NCBI GenBank assembly: GCA_003453215.1
Contig: DMMB01000046.1
Location: forward strand, 1 to 8,618
Length of the DNA: 8,618 nt
Source: Oscillospiraceae bacterium
GTDB lineage: Bacteria; Bacillota; Clostridia; Oscillospirales; Ruminococcaceae
Direction: 5' to 3'
Positions 1 to 5,675 of the stretch are shown one piece after another. Below the pieces are notes generated by a model, which worked only from the letters and a program-made list of their open reading frames with translations, had not been told where the DNA came from and made no database searches. Positions within the stretch are counted from its first letter, which is position 1. Each line of letters begins with the position of its first letter. The position numbers were made by a program, and so were the translations under genes.

Positions 1-6
1 GAATTT

Positions 7-11
7 CCTCC
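7..11 (-). promoter_or_regulatory. Ribosome binding site of a leftward gene starting beyond the window edge
   Basis: On the minus strand the last bases of the window read GGAGG followed by AAATTC, then the sequence ends. This is a strong Shine-Dalgarno core with at least 6 nt of spacer and no start codon yet in the window. It sits about 28 nt downstream of the acpS stop codon in the same direction, so another leftward gene is probably co-transcribed with acpS. Its identity cannot be told from here. Confidence 0.6.
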
Positions 12-38
12 GGGGGTGGTGTACGGGCGGTTTTTACA

Positions 39-404
39 TCAATCCGGGTAATATGCCGTCACCATCGCCAGGGCATAGCCGCCATCGTGGCTCAGGGAAA
101 GTGCCAGCTGCCAGCCCTCGGCCAGCTTTGCCGCTTCCCCGCTCAGGGCAAAATACGGCGCGCCGGCTTTGGTATAGACCACTGCGGCATCCGGCATGGC
201 CCAGCCGCTTAAGCCCACCCCCATGGCCTTGCCAAAGGCCTCCTTGGCGGCCCACAGGGCTGCTGCCGTTTCGGCCGGATTGGCTTTGCTGTGGATATAT
301 TCCTGCTCTGCGGGCGAAAAACACCGCGCCGCAAAACCCGGCCGCTGCAAACTTTTTTCCATCCGCTCCACTGCCACAATATCCACACCATTCTGCACCC
401 TCAT
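39..404 (-). CDS. acpS: Holo-[acyl-carrier-protein] synthase AcpS
   Basis: AcpS transfers the 4'-phosphopantetheine arm from CoA to the active-site serine of apo-acyl carrier protein, switching on fatty acid synthesis in the cytoplasm. The 121-residue product has the usual length. It opens with the GVDIVAVER motif (the Asp at residue 8 should bind Mg2+), has WAAKEAFGKAMG at 51-62 (Glu55 as the second metal ligand), and ends with the SLSHDGGYALA segment near 103-113 that is typical of the family. The ATG at 404 is preceded on the minus strand by a GGGGAGGG ribosome binding site about 8 nt away. The gene is divergent from the T-box-pheST unit, and a further gene seems to follow it to the left. 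It is an ordinary-looking, intact copy. Confidence 0.95.
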   Translation of the reverse strand: MRVQNGVDIVAVERMEKSLQRPGFAARCFSPAEQEYIHSKANPAETAAALWAAKEAFGKAMGVGLSGWAMPDAAVVYTKAGAPYFALSGEAAKLAEGWQLALSLSHDGGYALAMVTAYYPD

Positions 405-433
405 GTTCGGCCCTCCCCAGCTTTGTTTCCTTT

Positions 434-460
434 ATGATACCACAAAACTTTCCCTTGCAA
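434..460 (-). promoter_or_regulatory. Candidate acpS promoter (minus strand)
   Basis: On the minus strand a TATCAT -10-like box (complement of 434-439) lies downstream of a TTTTGC/TTGCAA -35-like element around 455-462. Spacing is 15 nt if TTGCAA is used and 17 nt if the weaker TTTTGC is used. It lies about 30 nt upstream of the acpS start, as expected for a short leader. The match is only moderate. The TTGCAA hexamer is its own reverse complement and is also the -35 of the opposite promoter. Confidence 0.4.
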
Positions 461-483
461 AAGCCCCTTTGCCGTGGTAAAAT
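455..483 (+). promoter_or_regulatory. Sigma-A-type promoter of the pheST T-box transcript
   Basis: TTGCAA (455-460) and TAAAAT (478-483) are separated by exactly 17 nt, a good match to the housekeeping promoter consensus. Transcription would start near 489-491, just upstream of stem I of the T-box leader. No other convincing promoter lies between here and the pheS start at 793. Confidence 0.7.
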
Positions 484-685
484 AAATGCATCAAAATGCC
501 GTGAACCGGTAAAGTACCCATCTTTTTCTGGCACAGAGAAGCGCTCCATCGGCTGGAAGAGCGCACAGAAATCTATGCGGGAAGTTCCCCGGGGAGCAGC
601 GCTGCTGAACCGCAAAAGGCGATAGTAGGCGGCGACGGATTTGCCCACGTTACCGGGCAGCAAAGTGTGCGCCCCTGGGCGCAAA

Positions 686-710
686 GCTGGGTGGTACCAC
701 GGAGCATTTG
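686..710 (+). promoter_or_regulatory. T-box antiterminator element
   Basis: The segment contains GGGTGGTACCACGG, close to the T-box consensus GGGUGGnACCgCG. The UGGU at 692-695 is the bulge that pairs with the free ACCA 3' end of uncharged tRNA-Phe. When bound, this region would pair with the 5' arm of the following terminator and block termination. Confidence 0.88.
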
Positions 711-711
711 C

Positions 712-747
712 GGCTTCGTCCCTGTTGCGGGACGAAGTCTTTTTTTA
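712..747 (+). terminator. T-box regulated intrinsic terminator
   Basis: An 11-bp stem (712-722 with 729-739, one G-U pair, core CTTCGTCCC/GGGACGAAG) closes a 6-nt loop and is followed directly by a run of T (740-746). The CGTCCC 5' arm is the standard T-box sequence shared between terminator and antiterminator. It lies 46 nt upstream of the pheS start, so readthrough controls pheST. Confidence 0.93.
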
Positions 748-792
748 TCCGCCCGCCAAAAAAGCTATTATTATCAAAATGGAGGGATCCCT

Positions 793-1812
793 ATGAAATC
801 TGCACTGGAAGCCATCCGCGCCCGCGCGCTGGAGCGGCTGCAAAATGCCGAGGATCTGGCTGCGCTGGAGGAAGCGCGGGTACAGCTCCTGGGTAAAAAA
901 GGCGAATTGACCGCCATTCTTAAAACGATGGGTCAGCTTTCCCCGGAAGAACGCCCCATCATGGGCCAGATGGCCAATGAGGTTCGTGCCGCCATCGAAG
1001 AAAAGCTGGCCGACCGCGGCGCAGCGCTGAAGGCCGCGCTGGCGGAGCAGAAGCTTAAAATGGAAACCATCGATGTTACCCTGCCCGGCAAACCCGTCCG
1101 GGAGGGTCACCGCCACCCCCTCAATCTCGTTCTGGATGAGATCAAGGAAATTTTCCTTGGCATGGGCTTCGATGTTGTTTCCGGCCCCGAAGTCGAACTG
1201 GATTACTACAACTTTGAAGCGCTCAATCTTCCGCCCGATCACCCGGCGCGCGATACCCAGGATACCTTCTACATTACCGATAAAGTGCTGCTGCGCACCC
1301 AGACCTCCCCGGTGCAGATCCGCACCATGGAGCAACGCAAGCCGCCCATTCGCATCATTGCCCCCGGCCGCGTGTACCGCAGCGATGCCGTAGATGCCAC
1401 CCACTCCCCCATCTTCCATCAGATCGAGGGACTGGTGGTCGATGAAGGCATCACCATGAGCGACCTCAAAGGCTGCCTGGAAACGGTCATCAAGCGCCTG
1501 TATGGAGAAGATTCCGTCGTGCGCTTCCGTCCGCACCACTTCCCCTTCACCGAACCTTCCGCCGAAGTGGACGTTCAGTGCTTTGCCTGCCATGGCAAGG
1601 GTTGCCGCATCTGCAAGGGCGAAGGCTGGATTGAAATTCTGGGCTGCGGCATGGTGCACCCCAAGGTATTGGCCGGCTGCGGGCTGGATCCGGAAAAATA
1701 CAGCGGTTTTGCGTTCGGCATCGGCCTGGAACGTATTGTTATGCGCCGCTTTGCTGTCGATGATATGCGTCTGTTCTATGAAAACGATACCCGTTTTCTG
1801 GAGCAGTTTTAA
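793..1812 (+). CDS. pheS: Phenylalanine--tRNA ligase alpha subunit
   Basis: PheS is the catalytic subunit of the (alpha-beta)2 enzyme that activates phenylalanine with ATP and charges tRNA-Phe. The 339-residue product is full length. An N-terminal tRNA-binding coiled coil covers about 1-90. The class II core includes motif 2 (PGRVYRSDAVDATHSPIFHQ, 191-210) and motif 3 (GFAFGIGLER, 305-314). A four-Cys insert (C263, C266, C271, C274; CxxC-x4-CxxC) lies before WIEILGCGMVHP. I recall the same insert in the Bacillus subtilis protein but not in E. coli or Thermus, so it is a Gram-positive family trait and probably structural or metal-binding. The ATG at 793 is chosen because GGAGGG lies at 781-786; upstream in-frame codons fall inside the T-box terminator. 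The gene is controlled by the T-box and followed after 21 nt by pheT. Confidence 0.97.
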   Translation: MKSALEAIRARALERLQNAEDLAALEEARVQLLGKKGELTAILKTMGQLSPEERPIMGQMANEVRAAIEEKLADRGAALKAALAEQKLKMETIDVTLPGKPVREGHRHPLNLVLDEIKEIFLGMGFDVVSGPEVELDYYNFEALNLPPDHPARDTQDTFYITDKVLLRTQTSPVQIRTMEQRKPPIRIIAPGRVYRSDAVDATHSPIFHQIEGLVVDEGITMSDLKGCLETVIKRLYGEDSVVRFRPHHFPFTEPSAEVDVQCFACHGKGCRICKGEGWIEILGCGMVHPKVLAGCGLDPEKYSGFAFGIGLERIVMRRFAVDDMRLFYENDTRFLEQF

Positions 1813-1833
1813 GGGAAAGGAGGGGTAACTGTT

Positions 1834-4209
1834 ATGAATCTTTCGATGAGATGGCTGGATGAATTCGTCCATGTGGATACACCCATTCATGATTTTTGCG
1901 AAGCGCTTACCATGTCCGGCTCCAAGGTAGAGGGCTATGAGGTAGAGGGCGCCGAAATTGAAAACGTTGTGGTTGGCAAGGTGCTGACCATGGAACGTCA
2001 CCCGAACAGCGACCATATGTGGATCTGCCAGGTGGATGTGGGCAAAGCGGAGCCGGTACAGATTGTCACCGGCGCCCAGAATGTCCATGTGGGCGATCTG
2101 GTACCCGCGGCCCTGCACAAATCTCACCTGCCCGGCGGTGTTACCATTACCAAGGGCAAACTGCGTGGCGAAGAATCCAACGGTATGCTCTGCTCTCTCA
2201 AGGAGCTGGGGCTCACCACCCACGATTTCCCCTATGCCATTGAGGACGGCATTTTCATCCTGCAGGAAGCCTGCGCCGTCGGCGAAGACATTCGCACCGC
2301 CATCGGCCTCAATGATACCGTTGTGGAGTTTGAAATCACCTCCAACCGTCCCGATTGCCTTTCCATCATTGGTCTGGCGCGGGAAACCGCTGCAACCTAC
2401 CGCCTGCCGCTGCATCTGCACACCCCTGTGGTACAGGGAGCCGGCGGCGATGTAAACGACCTGCTGAAAGTCCGGGTGGAAAATACCGAGCTGTGCCAGC
2501 GCTATATGGCGGCCGTCGTCCGCAATATCAAGGTGGAGCCCTCCCCCCGTTGGCTGCGGGAGCGTCTGCGGGCCTGCGGTGTCCGCCCCATCAATAATAT
2601 CGTGGATATTACCAACTATGTCATGCTGGAATATGGCCAGCCCATGCACGCCTTTGACCTCAAGTATGTCAAAGACGGTCAGATTGTGGTGCGCAATGCC
2701 ACCGCGGGCGAAACCATTACCACACTGGATGGCACAGTGCGGGAACTTTCCCCCGAAATGCTGGTCATTGCCGATGCTGAAAAGCCCAGCGCCGTAGCGG
2801 GCGTTATGGGCGGCGAATACAGCGGCATCCACGATGATACCAATACCATCGTCTTTGAATCGGCCTGCTTCAAGGGCAGCAACGTGCGCCTGACTGCCAA
2901 AAAGCTGGGAATGCGCACCGAAGCTTCCGGCCGCTACGAGAAGGGCCTGGACCCCCTGAACTGCGAAGGCGCCCTGCTGCGCGCCTTGGAACTGGTGGAA
3001 CTGCTGGGTGCCGGCGAAGTGGTTTCCGGCGTCATCGATATTGACCACGCCAACCACACCCTGCGCCGCGTTCCTTTCGATGCCGACTGGATGAACCGCT
3101 TCCTGGGCATTGAACTGACCCGCGAGGAAATGGTGGAATCGCTGCGTCCTCTGGAGATTGCCGTAGTGGGCGACGAGTGCATTGTCCCCAGCTACCGCGC
3201 CGACCTGGAGCAGAAGGCCGATATTGCCGAAGAAGTGGCCCGTATGTACGGCTACGATAAAATCCCCACCACCGCCCTGCGCGGTTCGGCCGAAGCCGTT
3301 GTCACCCCGGAGCAGGATTTTGAGCGCCGCATCAACAGCGCCATGATTGCCATGGGCTACGATGAAATCGTCACCTACTCCTTTATGAGCCCCAAGATGT
3401 ACGATAAGATTTGCCTGCCGGCGGAAAGCCCTATGCGCAAATCCGTCGTCATCACCAATCCTCTCGGTGAAGATACCTCCATCATGCGCACCACCGGGCT
3501 GCCCAGTATGCTGGATACCCTGGCCCGCAACTATAATAACCGCAATCCGGAAGCCTGGCTCTACGAGATTTCCAGCGAATATCTCCCCCGCGAGGGCCAG
3601 GATCTGCCGGAAGAAAAGGCCGTCCTGATGATTGGCTGCTACGGCGGCGAAGCGGATTTCTTCACCCTGAAGGGAACGGTAGAAAGCCTGCTTTCCCGCC
3701 TTAACCTGCCCCGCGCCGATTACACCGCTGTTTCCACCCATCCCAGCTACCACCCCGGCCGTTATGCCGTTCTCACCGTTGGCGAAACGGAAATCGGTTC
3801 GGTGGGCGAAGTGCACCCCAAGGTGCTCGAAAACTTCGGCATTGGCTGCCGCGCCTGGGTGGCCCGTCTGGATATTGCCCGGCTCTTTGCCGCCCGACTG
3901 CCGGAAGCTACCTATCACGCCCTGCCCCGCTTCCCTGCTTCCACCCGCGATCTGGCCGTCATCTGTGATGACTCCCTGCCGGTGGCCGTCATCGAAAAGA
4001 CCATCTCCGGCGCTGTGGGCAATATTCTGGAACAGATTAAACTGTTCGATGTATATCGCGGCGCTCCTGTGCCTGCCGGCAAAAAGAGCGTTGCCTATTC
4101 CCTGGTGCTGCGGGCTGCCGATCGCACCCTTACCGTAGAAGAATGCGATAAGGCCATCGAAAAGGCGCTGAAGGCCCTTTCTCAGTACGGCATTACCCTG
4201 CGTGCCTAA
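1834..4209 (+). CDS. pheT: Phenylalanine--tRNA ligase beta subunit
   Basis: PheT partners PheS. It recognises tRNA-Phe and hydrolyses mischarged Tyr-tRNA-Phe. The 791-residue product has the usual bacterial architecture: a short N-terminal segment, an EMAPII-type OB-fold tRNA-binding domain (about 39-155, with HPNSDHMWICQVDVG and LRGEESNGMLC), a B3/B4 editing domain (about 210-385, with NNIVDITNYVMLEYGQPMHAFD), a B5 domain (about 405-475, ending SYRADLEQKADIAEEVARMYGYD), a catalytic-like core (about 490-690), and a C-terminal FDX-ACB anticodon-binding domain (about 698-791, beginning PRFPASTRDLAV). AAAGGAGG at 1816-1823 lies 10 nt before the ATG, supporting this start. It is co-transcribed with pheS and closed by the hairpin at 4218-4254. 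No domain is missing. Confidence 0.97.
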   Translation: MNLSMRWLDEFVHVDTPIHDFCEALTMSGSKVEGYEVEGAEIENVVVGKVLTMERHPNSDHMWICQVDVGKAEPVQIVTGAQNVHVGDLVPAALHKSHLPGGVTITKGKLRGEESNGMLCSLKELGLTTHDFPYAIEDGIFILQEACAVGEDIRTAIGLNDTVVEFEITSNRPDCLSIIGLARETAATYRLPLHLHTPVVQGAGGDVNDLLKVRVENTELCQRYMAAVVRNIKVEPSPRWLRERLRACGVRPINNIVDITNYVMLEYGQPMHAFDLKYVKDGQIVVRNATAGETITTLDGTVRELSPEMLVIADAEKPSAVAGVMGGEYSGIHDDTNTIVFESACFKGSNVRLTAKKLGMRTEASGRYEKGLDPLNCEGALLRALELVELLGAGEVVSGVIDIDHANHTLRRVPFDADWMNRFLGIELTREEMVESLRPLEIAVVGDECIVPSYRADLEQKADIAEEVARMYGYDKIPTTALRGSAEAVVTPEQDFERRINSAMIAMGYDEIVTYSFMSPKMYDKICLPAESPMRKSVVITNPLGEDTSIMRTTGLPSMLDTLARNYNNRNPEAWLYEISSEYLPREGQDLPEEKAVLMIGCYGGEADFFTLKGTVESLLSRLNLPRADYTAVSTHPSYHPGRYAVLTVGETEIGSVGEVHPKVLENFGIGCRAWVARLDIARLFAARLPEATYHALPRFPASTRDLAVICDDSLPVAVIEKTISGAVGNILEQIKLFDVYRGAPVPAGKKSVAYSLVLRAADRTLTVEECDKAIEKALKALSQYGITLRA

Positions 4210-4217
4210 AAGAAAAG

Positions 4218-4254
4218 CAAGGAGAAAACCGCTTCTTTGCGTTTTTTCTCCTTG
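4218..4254 (+). terminator. Terminator hairpin after pheT
   Basis: CAAGGAGAAAA (4218-4228) pairs perfectly with TTTTCTCCTTG (4244-4254), with an inner CGC/GCG (4230-4232/4239-4241). It begins 8 nt after the pheT stop. On the plus strand the U-rich stretch is the six T inside the 3' arm, and what follows (TATTCCC) is not U-rich. The A-rich sequence before the stem gives a better U-tract on the minus strand. A terminator role for pheST is likely but the shape is not textbook. Confidence 0.7.
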
Positions 4255-4280
4255 TATTCCCTGGCACTTTACGCTACAAT
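4252..4280 (+). promoter_or_regulatory. Promoter of the ireB unit
   Basis: TTGTAT (4252-4257) and TACAAT (4275-4280) are spaced by 17 nt, close to the housekeeping consensus. The first three bases of the -35 are the last three of the pheT terminator stem, so the two elements overlap. The expected transcription start is about 4286-4288, giving a leader of about 50 nt before ireB. Confidence 0.68.
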
Positions 4281-4289
4281 AGATTTAGT

Positions 4290-4314
4290 GCTTTTATCAG
4301 CGCCGGATAAAAGC
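4290..4314 (+). repeat. 9-bp inverted repeat at the start of the ireB transcript
   Basis: GCTTTTATC (4290-4298) and GATAAAAGC (4306-4314) are perfect reverse complements around a 7-nt spacer (AGCGCCG). The repeat begins within a few bases of the predicted transcription start. It has no T-run after it, so it is not a terminator. It could be an operator for a dimeric regulator or a 5' RNA hairpin. The sequence does not decide between these. Confidence 0.6.
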
Positions 4315-4338
4315 CTGCACAGAAGGGAGAGTGACAAT

Positions 4339-4590
4339 ATGGCCAATACCGAACCGACCATCTCCTTTTCCATTAAGGAAGACCGGGAAAAGGAACTGAA
4401 AAAGACGCTGACCACTGTATACGAAGCGCTGCTGGAAAAGGGCTACAATCCCATTAATCAGCTGGTTGGTTATATTCTCAGCGAAGATCCCACCTATATC
4501 ACCACCCACAATAATGCCCGCGGGCTCATTCGTCATATTGACCGCGATGAGCTGCTGCAGGTTCTGCTGCGCAACTATTTGGAGCGTTAA
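4339..4590 (+). CDS. ireB: IreB family regulatory phosphoprotein (UPF0297)
   Basis: IreB is a small cytoplasmic protein. In Enterococcus faecalis it is a substrate of the Ser/Thr kinase IreK and tunes cell-envelope stress and cephalosporin tolerance. The 83-residue product matches the family along its length, with the signature YEALLEKGYNPINQLVGY (28-45) and THNNARGLIRHIDRDELL (56-73). Its N-terminus carries threonines at positions 4 and 7, the same positions I recall as the phosphorylation sites of the E. faecalis protein. The ATG at 4339 is preferred over an in-frame upstream ATG at 4237 because AAGGGAG (4323-4329) precedes it, the predicted promoter lies in between, and the added residues are not family-like. 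In many Firmicutes the gene sits in an ireB-ruvX-yrzB set; here it follows pheST and precedes an unknown gene. Confidence 0.92.
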   Translation: MANTEPTISFSIKEDREKELKKTLTTVYEALLEKGYNPINQLVGYILSEDPTYITTHNNARGLIRHIDRDELLQVLLRNYLER

Positions 4591-4637
4591 GCGCTGCGCT
4601 TCTTCCCCCTATCCCACCCAAAAGGAGGCCCAGCCCT

Positions 4638-4919
4638 ATGGAAAATATGCTGGAATATAAGGGCAAACCGCTGGTCCGCAGCGGCAACACCCTTTACTAT
4701 GGCAATCCGGCCGAAAGCTGCGTTGCCATGCTCAAAATCCTGACCACCAAGGATGATGAGGAAAAAACGGCGGACCGCGTTCTGGTGCAGATTCTTTCCA
4801 CCGATGAAACCCTGCCCCCCAAGGACCGCATGATTAAAAAGACCGAAAAGAACGGCCTGTATGAGGCGCTCAATATTGCCTCTATCTGGCTGGAGCGTTC
4901 CCTCAATCCTTCGGCCTGA
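4638..4919 (+). CDS. Uncharacterised 93-aa protein downstream of ireB
   Basis: I do not recognise this protein as a named family. AAAGGAGG (4621-4628) sits 9 nt before the ATG, and the gene starts 47 nt after ireB with no terminator or promoter seen between, so co-transcription is likely. The 93-residue product has no signal peptide or membrane segment. The N-terminal two thirds looks beta-rich (GNTLYYGN at 16-23, then hydrophobic strands near 29-36 and 47-54). A charged linker is followed by a likely amphipathic helix, NGLYEALNIASIWLERSL at 72-89. The sequence is polar, compositionally normal, and uses codons like its neighbours, arguing for a genuine conserved cytoplasmic protein rather than a chance frame. 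An ATG at codon 4 is an alternative start but is worse placed. A bidirectional terminator follows after 9 nt. Confidence 0.8.
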   Translation: MENMLEYKGKPLVRSGNTLYYGNPAESCVAMLKILTTKDDEEKTADRVLVQILSTDETLPPKDRMIKKTEKNGLYEALNIASIWLERSLNPSA

Positions 4920-4928
4920 ACAATGCAT

Positions 4929-4976
4929 CAAAAAGCCCCCTGAAGCCAAATTTTCGGCTCTCAGGGGGTTCTTTTT
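4929..4976. terminator. Bidirectional intrinsic terminator between convergent units
   Basis: CCCCCTGA (4936-4943) pairs with TCAGGGGG (4961-4968), extended inward by AGCC/GGCT (4944-4947/4956-4959) across a single bulged C, closing an 8-nt loop. The plus strand ends in TTCTTTTT and the minus strand in CTTTTTG, so it can stop both the ireB unit and the leftward trmB unit. The plus-strand T-run overlaps the trmB stop codon (4975-4977). Confidence 0.93.
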
Positions 4977-5655
4977 ATGGATTTTCCTTTTTGGCTTCCG
5001 GCGGGTGGGCAATCAGGTACTTGATGGGAATGCCCTGGCTGGAAAACATCTCTTCATGCTCCGTCCGGGGGCTTTCTGCCGGGGCGCCCTCCCGGTGCAG
5101 GTCCTGAGTGCAGTAATCCAGCACCCAGCCGGCCTCTTCCAGATAGCTCAGCGAAGCCAGAAAAAGGTCATCATCATCGGTTTTAAAGTAAAGCCGGGCG
5201 CCGGGCGCCATCAGCTTTTGGTAGCGTTCCAGCTGCCGGGGATGGGTCAGGCGGTGCTTGTGCTGCCGGCACTTGGGGCAGGGCGGGCAAAAATTGATAT
5301 ACACCTCCTGGAACTGGTCGTTTTCATCCATGATGAGGAAGATCCGTTCAATATCCACCGCCGTCATCAGCAGGTTATCCATCGGCCGGCCCGCCGCCGC
5401 ATAGGCTTCCTCCGCCTTGCGCTTGGCCAGTACCAGCATTTCGCTTTTTACATCCAGCGCAATGTAGTTTTTCTCCGGGTGGGCCGGGGCCATCTGTGCC
5501 AGAAAGCCGCCCTTACCGCAGCCCAGTTCCAGCACCATCGGCTGCCGCCGGGCAAAGTGCTCTGCCCAGTGGCCGCGCAGCTTTTCCGGCTCATCAATAT
5601 AGTATTCCCAGGCGGCCAGTTCCGGCCGGGCCTCCGGGTTGTATCGAATACGCAT
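4975..5655 (-). CDS. trmB: TrmB-family tRNA (guanine-N7)-methyltransferase, atypical motif
   Basis: TrmB uses S-adenosylmethionine to make m7G46 in the variable loop of tRNAs. The 226-residue product has the family length and layout: an N-terminal MRIRYNPEA, the SAM-binding loop LELGCGKGGFL (42-52), an acidic end of strand 2 (ALDVKSEM, 66-73), FKTDDDDLF (157-165), and the C-terminal TEHEEMFSSQGIPIKYL (198-214). The oddity is the normally conserved NFsDPWPKxRHxKRRLT block. Here it reads NFCPPCPKCRQHKHRLT (121-137), losing the Asp, Trp, first His and first Arg and gaining Cys123, Cys126 and Cys129 with His132 and His134. It may be a divergent TrmB subgroup with altered chemistry or a metal site. 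GGGAG on the minus strand lies 8 nt before the ATG at 5655. It is last in the obgE-mrnC-yitT-trmB unit, 20 nt after the yitT-like gene. Family assignment is firm; enzymatic activity is not assured. Confidence 0.88.
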   Translation of the reverse strand: MRIRYNPEARPELAAWEYYIDEPEKLRGHWAEHFARRQPMVLELGCGKGGFLAQMAPAHPEKNYIALDVKSEMLVLAKRKAEEAYAAAGRPMDNLLMTAVDIERIFLIMDENDQFQEVYINFCPPCPKCRQHKHRLTHPRQLERYQKLMAPGARLYFKTDDDDLFLASLSYLEEAGWVLDYCTQDLHREGAPAESPRTEHEEMFSSQGIPIKYLIAHPPEAKKENP

Positions 5656-5675
5656 TGCTTTTCTCCCGCTTTTGG

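Larger units (their letters stand above)
500..747 (+). ncRNA. T-box riboswitch leader of pheST (tRNA-Phe sensing)
   Basis: This leader senses uncharged tRNA-Phe and lets transcription continue into pheST only when the tRNA lacks phenylalanine. Canonical parts appear in order. The stem I base CCGG (506-509) can pair with CCGG (589-592). An AGTA loop-E element (513-516) faces GAA (581-583), followed by the candidate UUC specifier (585-587). An AGAGA motif (535-539) precedes the distal hairpin GCGCTC/GAGCGC (541-546/559-564). A GCCC/GGGC pairing (643-646/655-658) fits the stem IIA/B pseudoknot. Stem III is TGCGCC/GGCGCA (668-673/678-683). The conserved T-box sequence is centred on GGGTGGTACCACGG (689-702), then the terminator. 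The TGGT bulge would pair with an ACCA tRNA end, fitting the A73 discriminator of tRNA-Phe. The specifier is less certain than the T-box itself. Confidence 0.93.

Noticed and set aside
595..606. AGCAGCGCTGCT perfect 12-nt palindrome in the T-box leader
   Set aside because: Considered as a DNA operator, but it lies inside a structured RNA leader between stem I and stem II, where self-complementary sequence is expected. No second copy was seen nearby.
667..792. N-terminal extension of PheS into the leader
   Set aside because: The frame is open only because the T-box antiterminator and terminator contain no in-frame stop. GGAGGG before 793 and the normal PheS N-terminus settle the start.
1579..1640. 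Four-Cys cluster in PheS as a novelty
   Set aside because: The CxxC-x4-CxxC insert before WIEILGCGMVHP is, from memory, shared with Bacillus-type PheS proteins, so it is family-typical rather than new.
745..3918. A stop-free minus-strand frame of 1057 codons opposite pheS and pheT
   Set aside because: Its product is repetitive in composition (rich in G, A, H, F, Q), matches no family I know, ends inside the T-box terminator, and lies opposite two certain genes. Codon bias of a GC-rich coding strand commonly opens such antisense frames.
4237..4338. N-terminal extension of IreB to an in-frame ATG at 4237
   Set aside because: It would start inside the pheT terminator hairpin and upstream of the predicted promoter. 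The ribosome binding site and family length both favour 4339.
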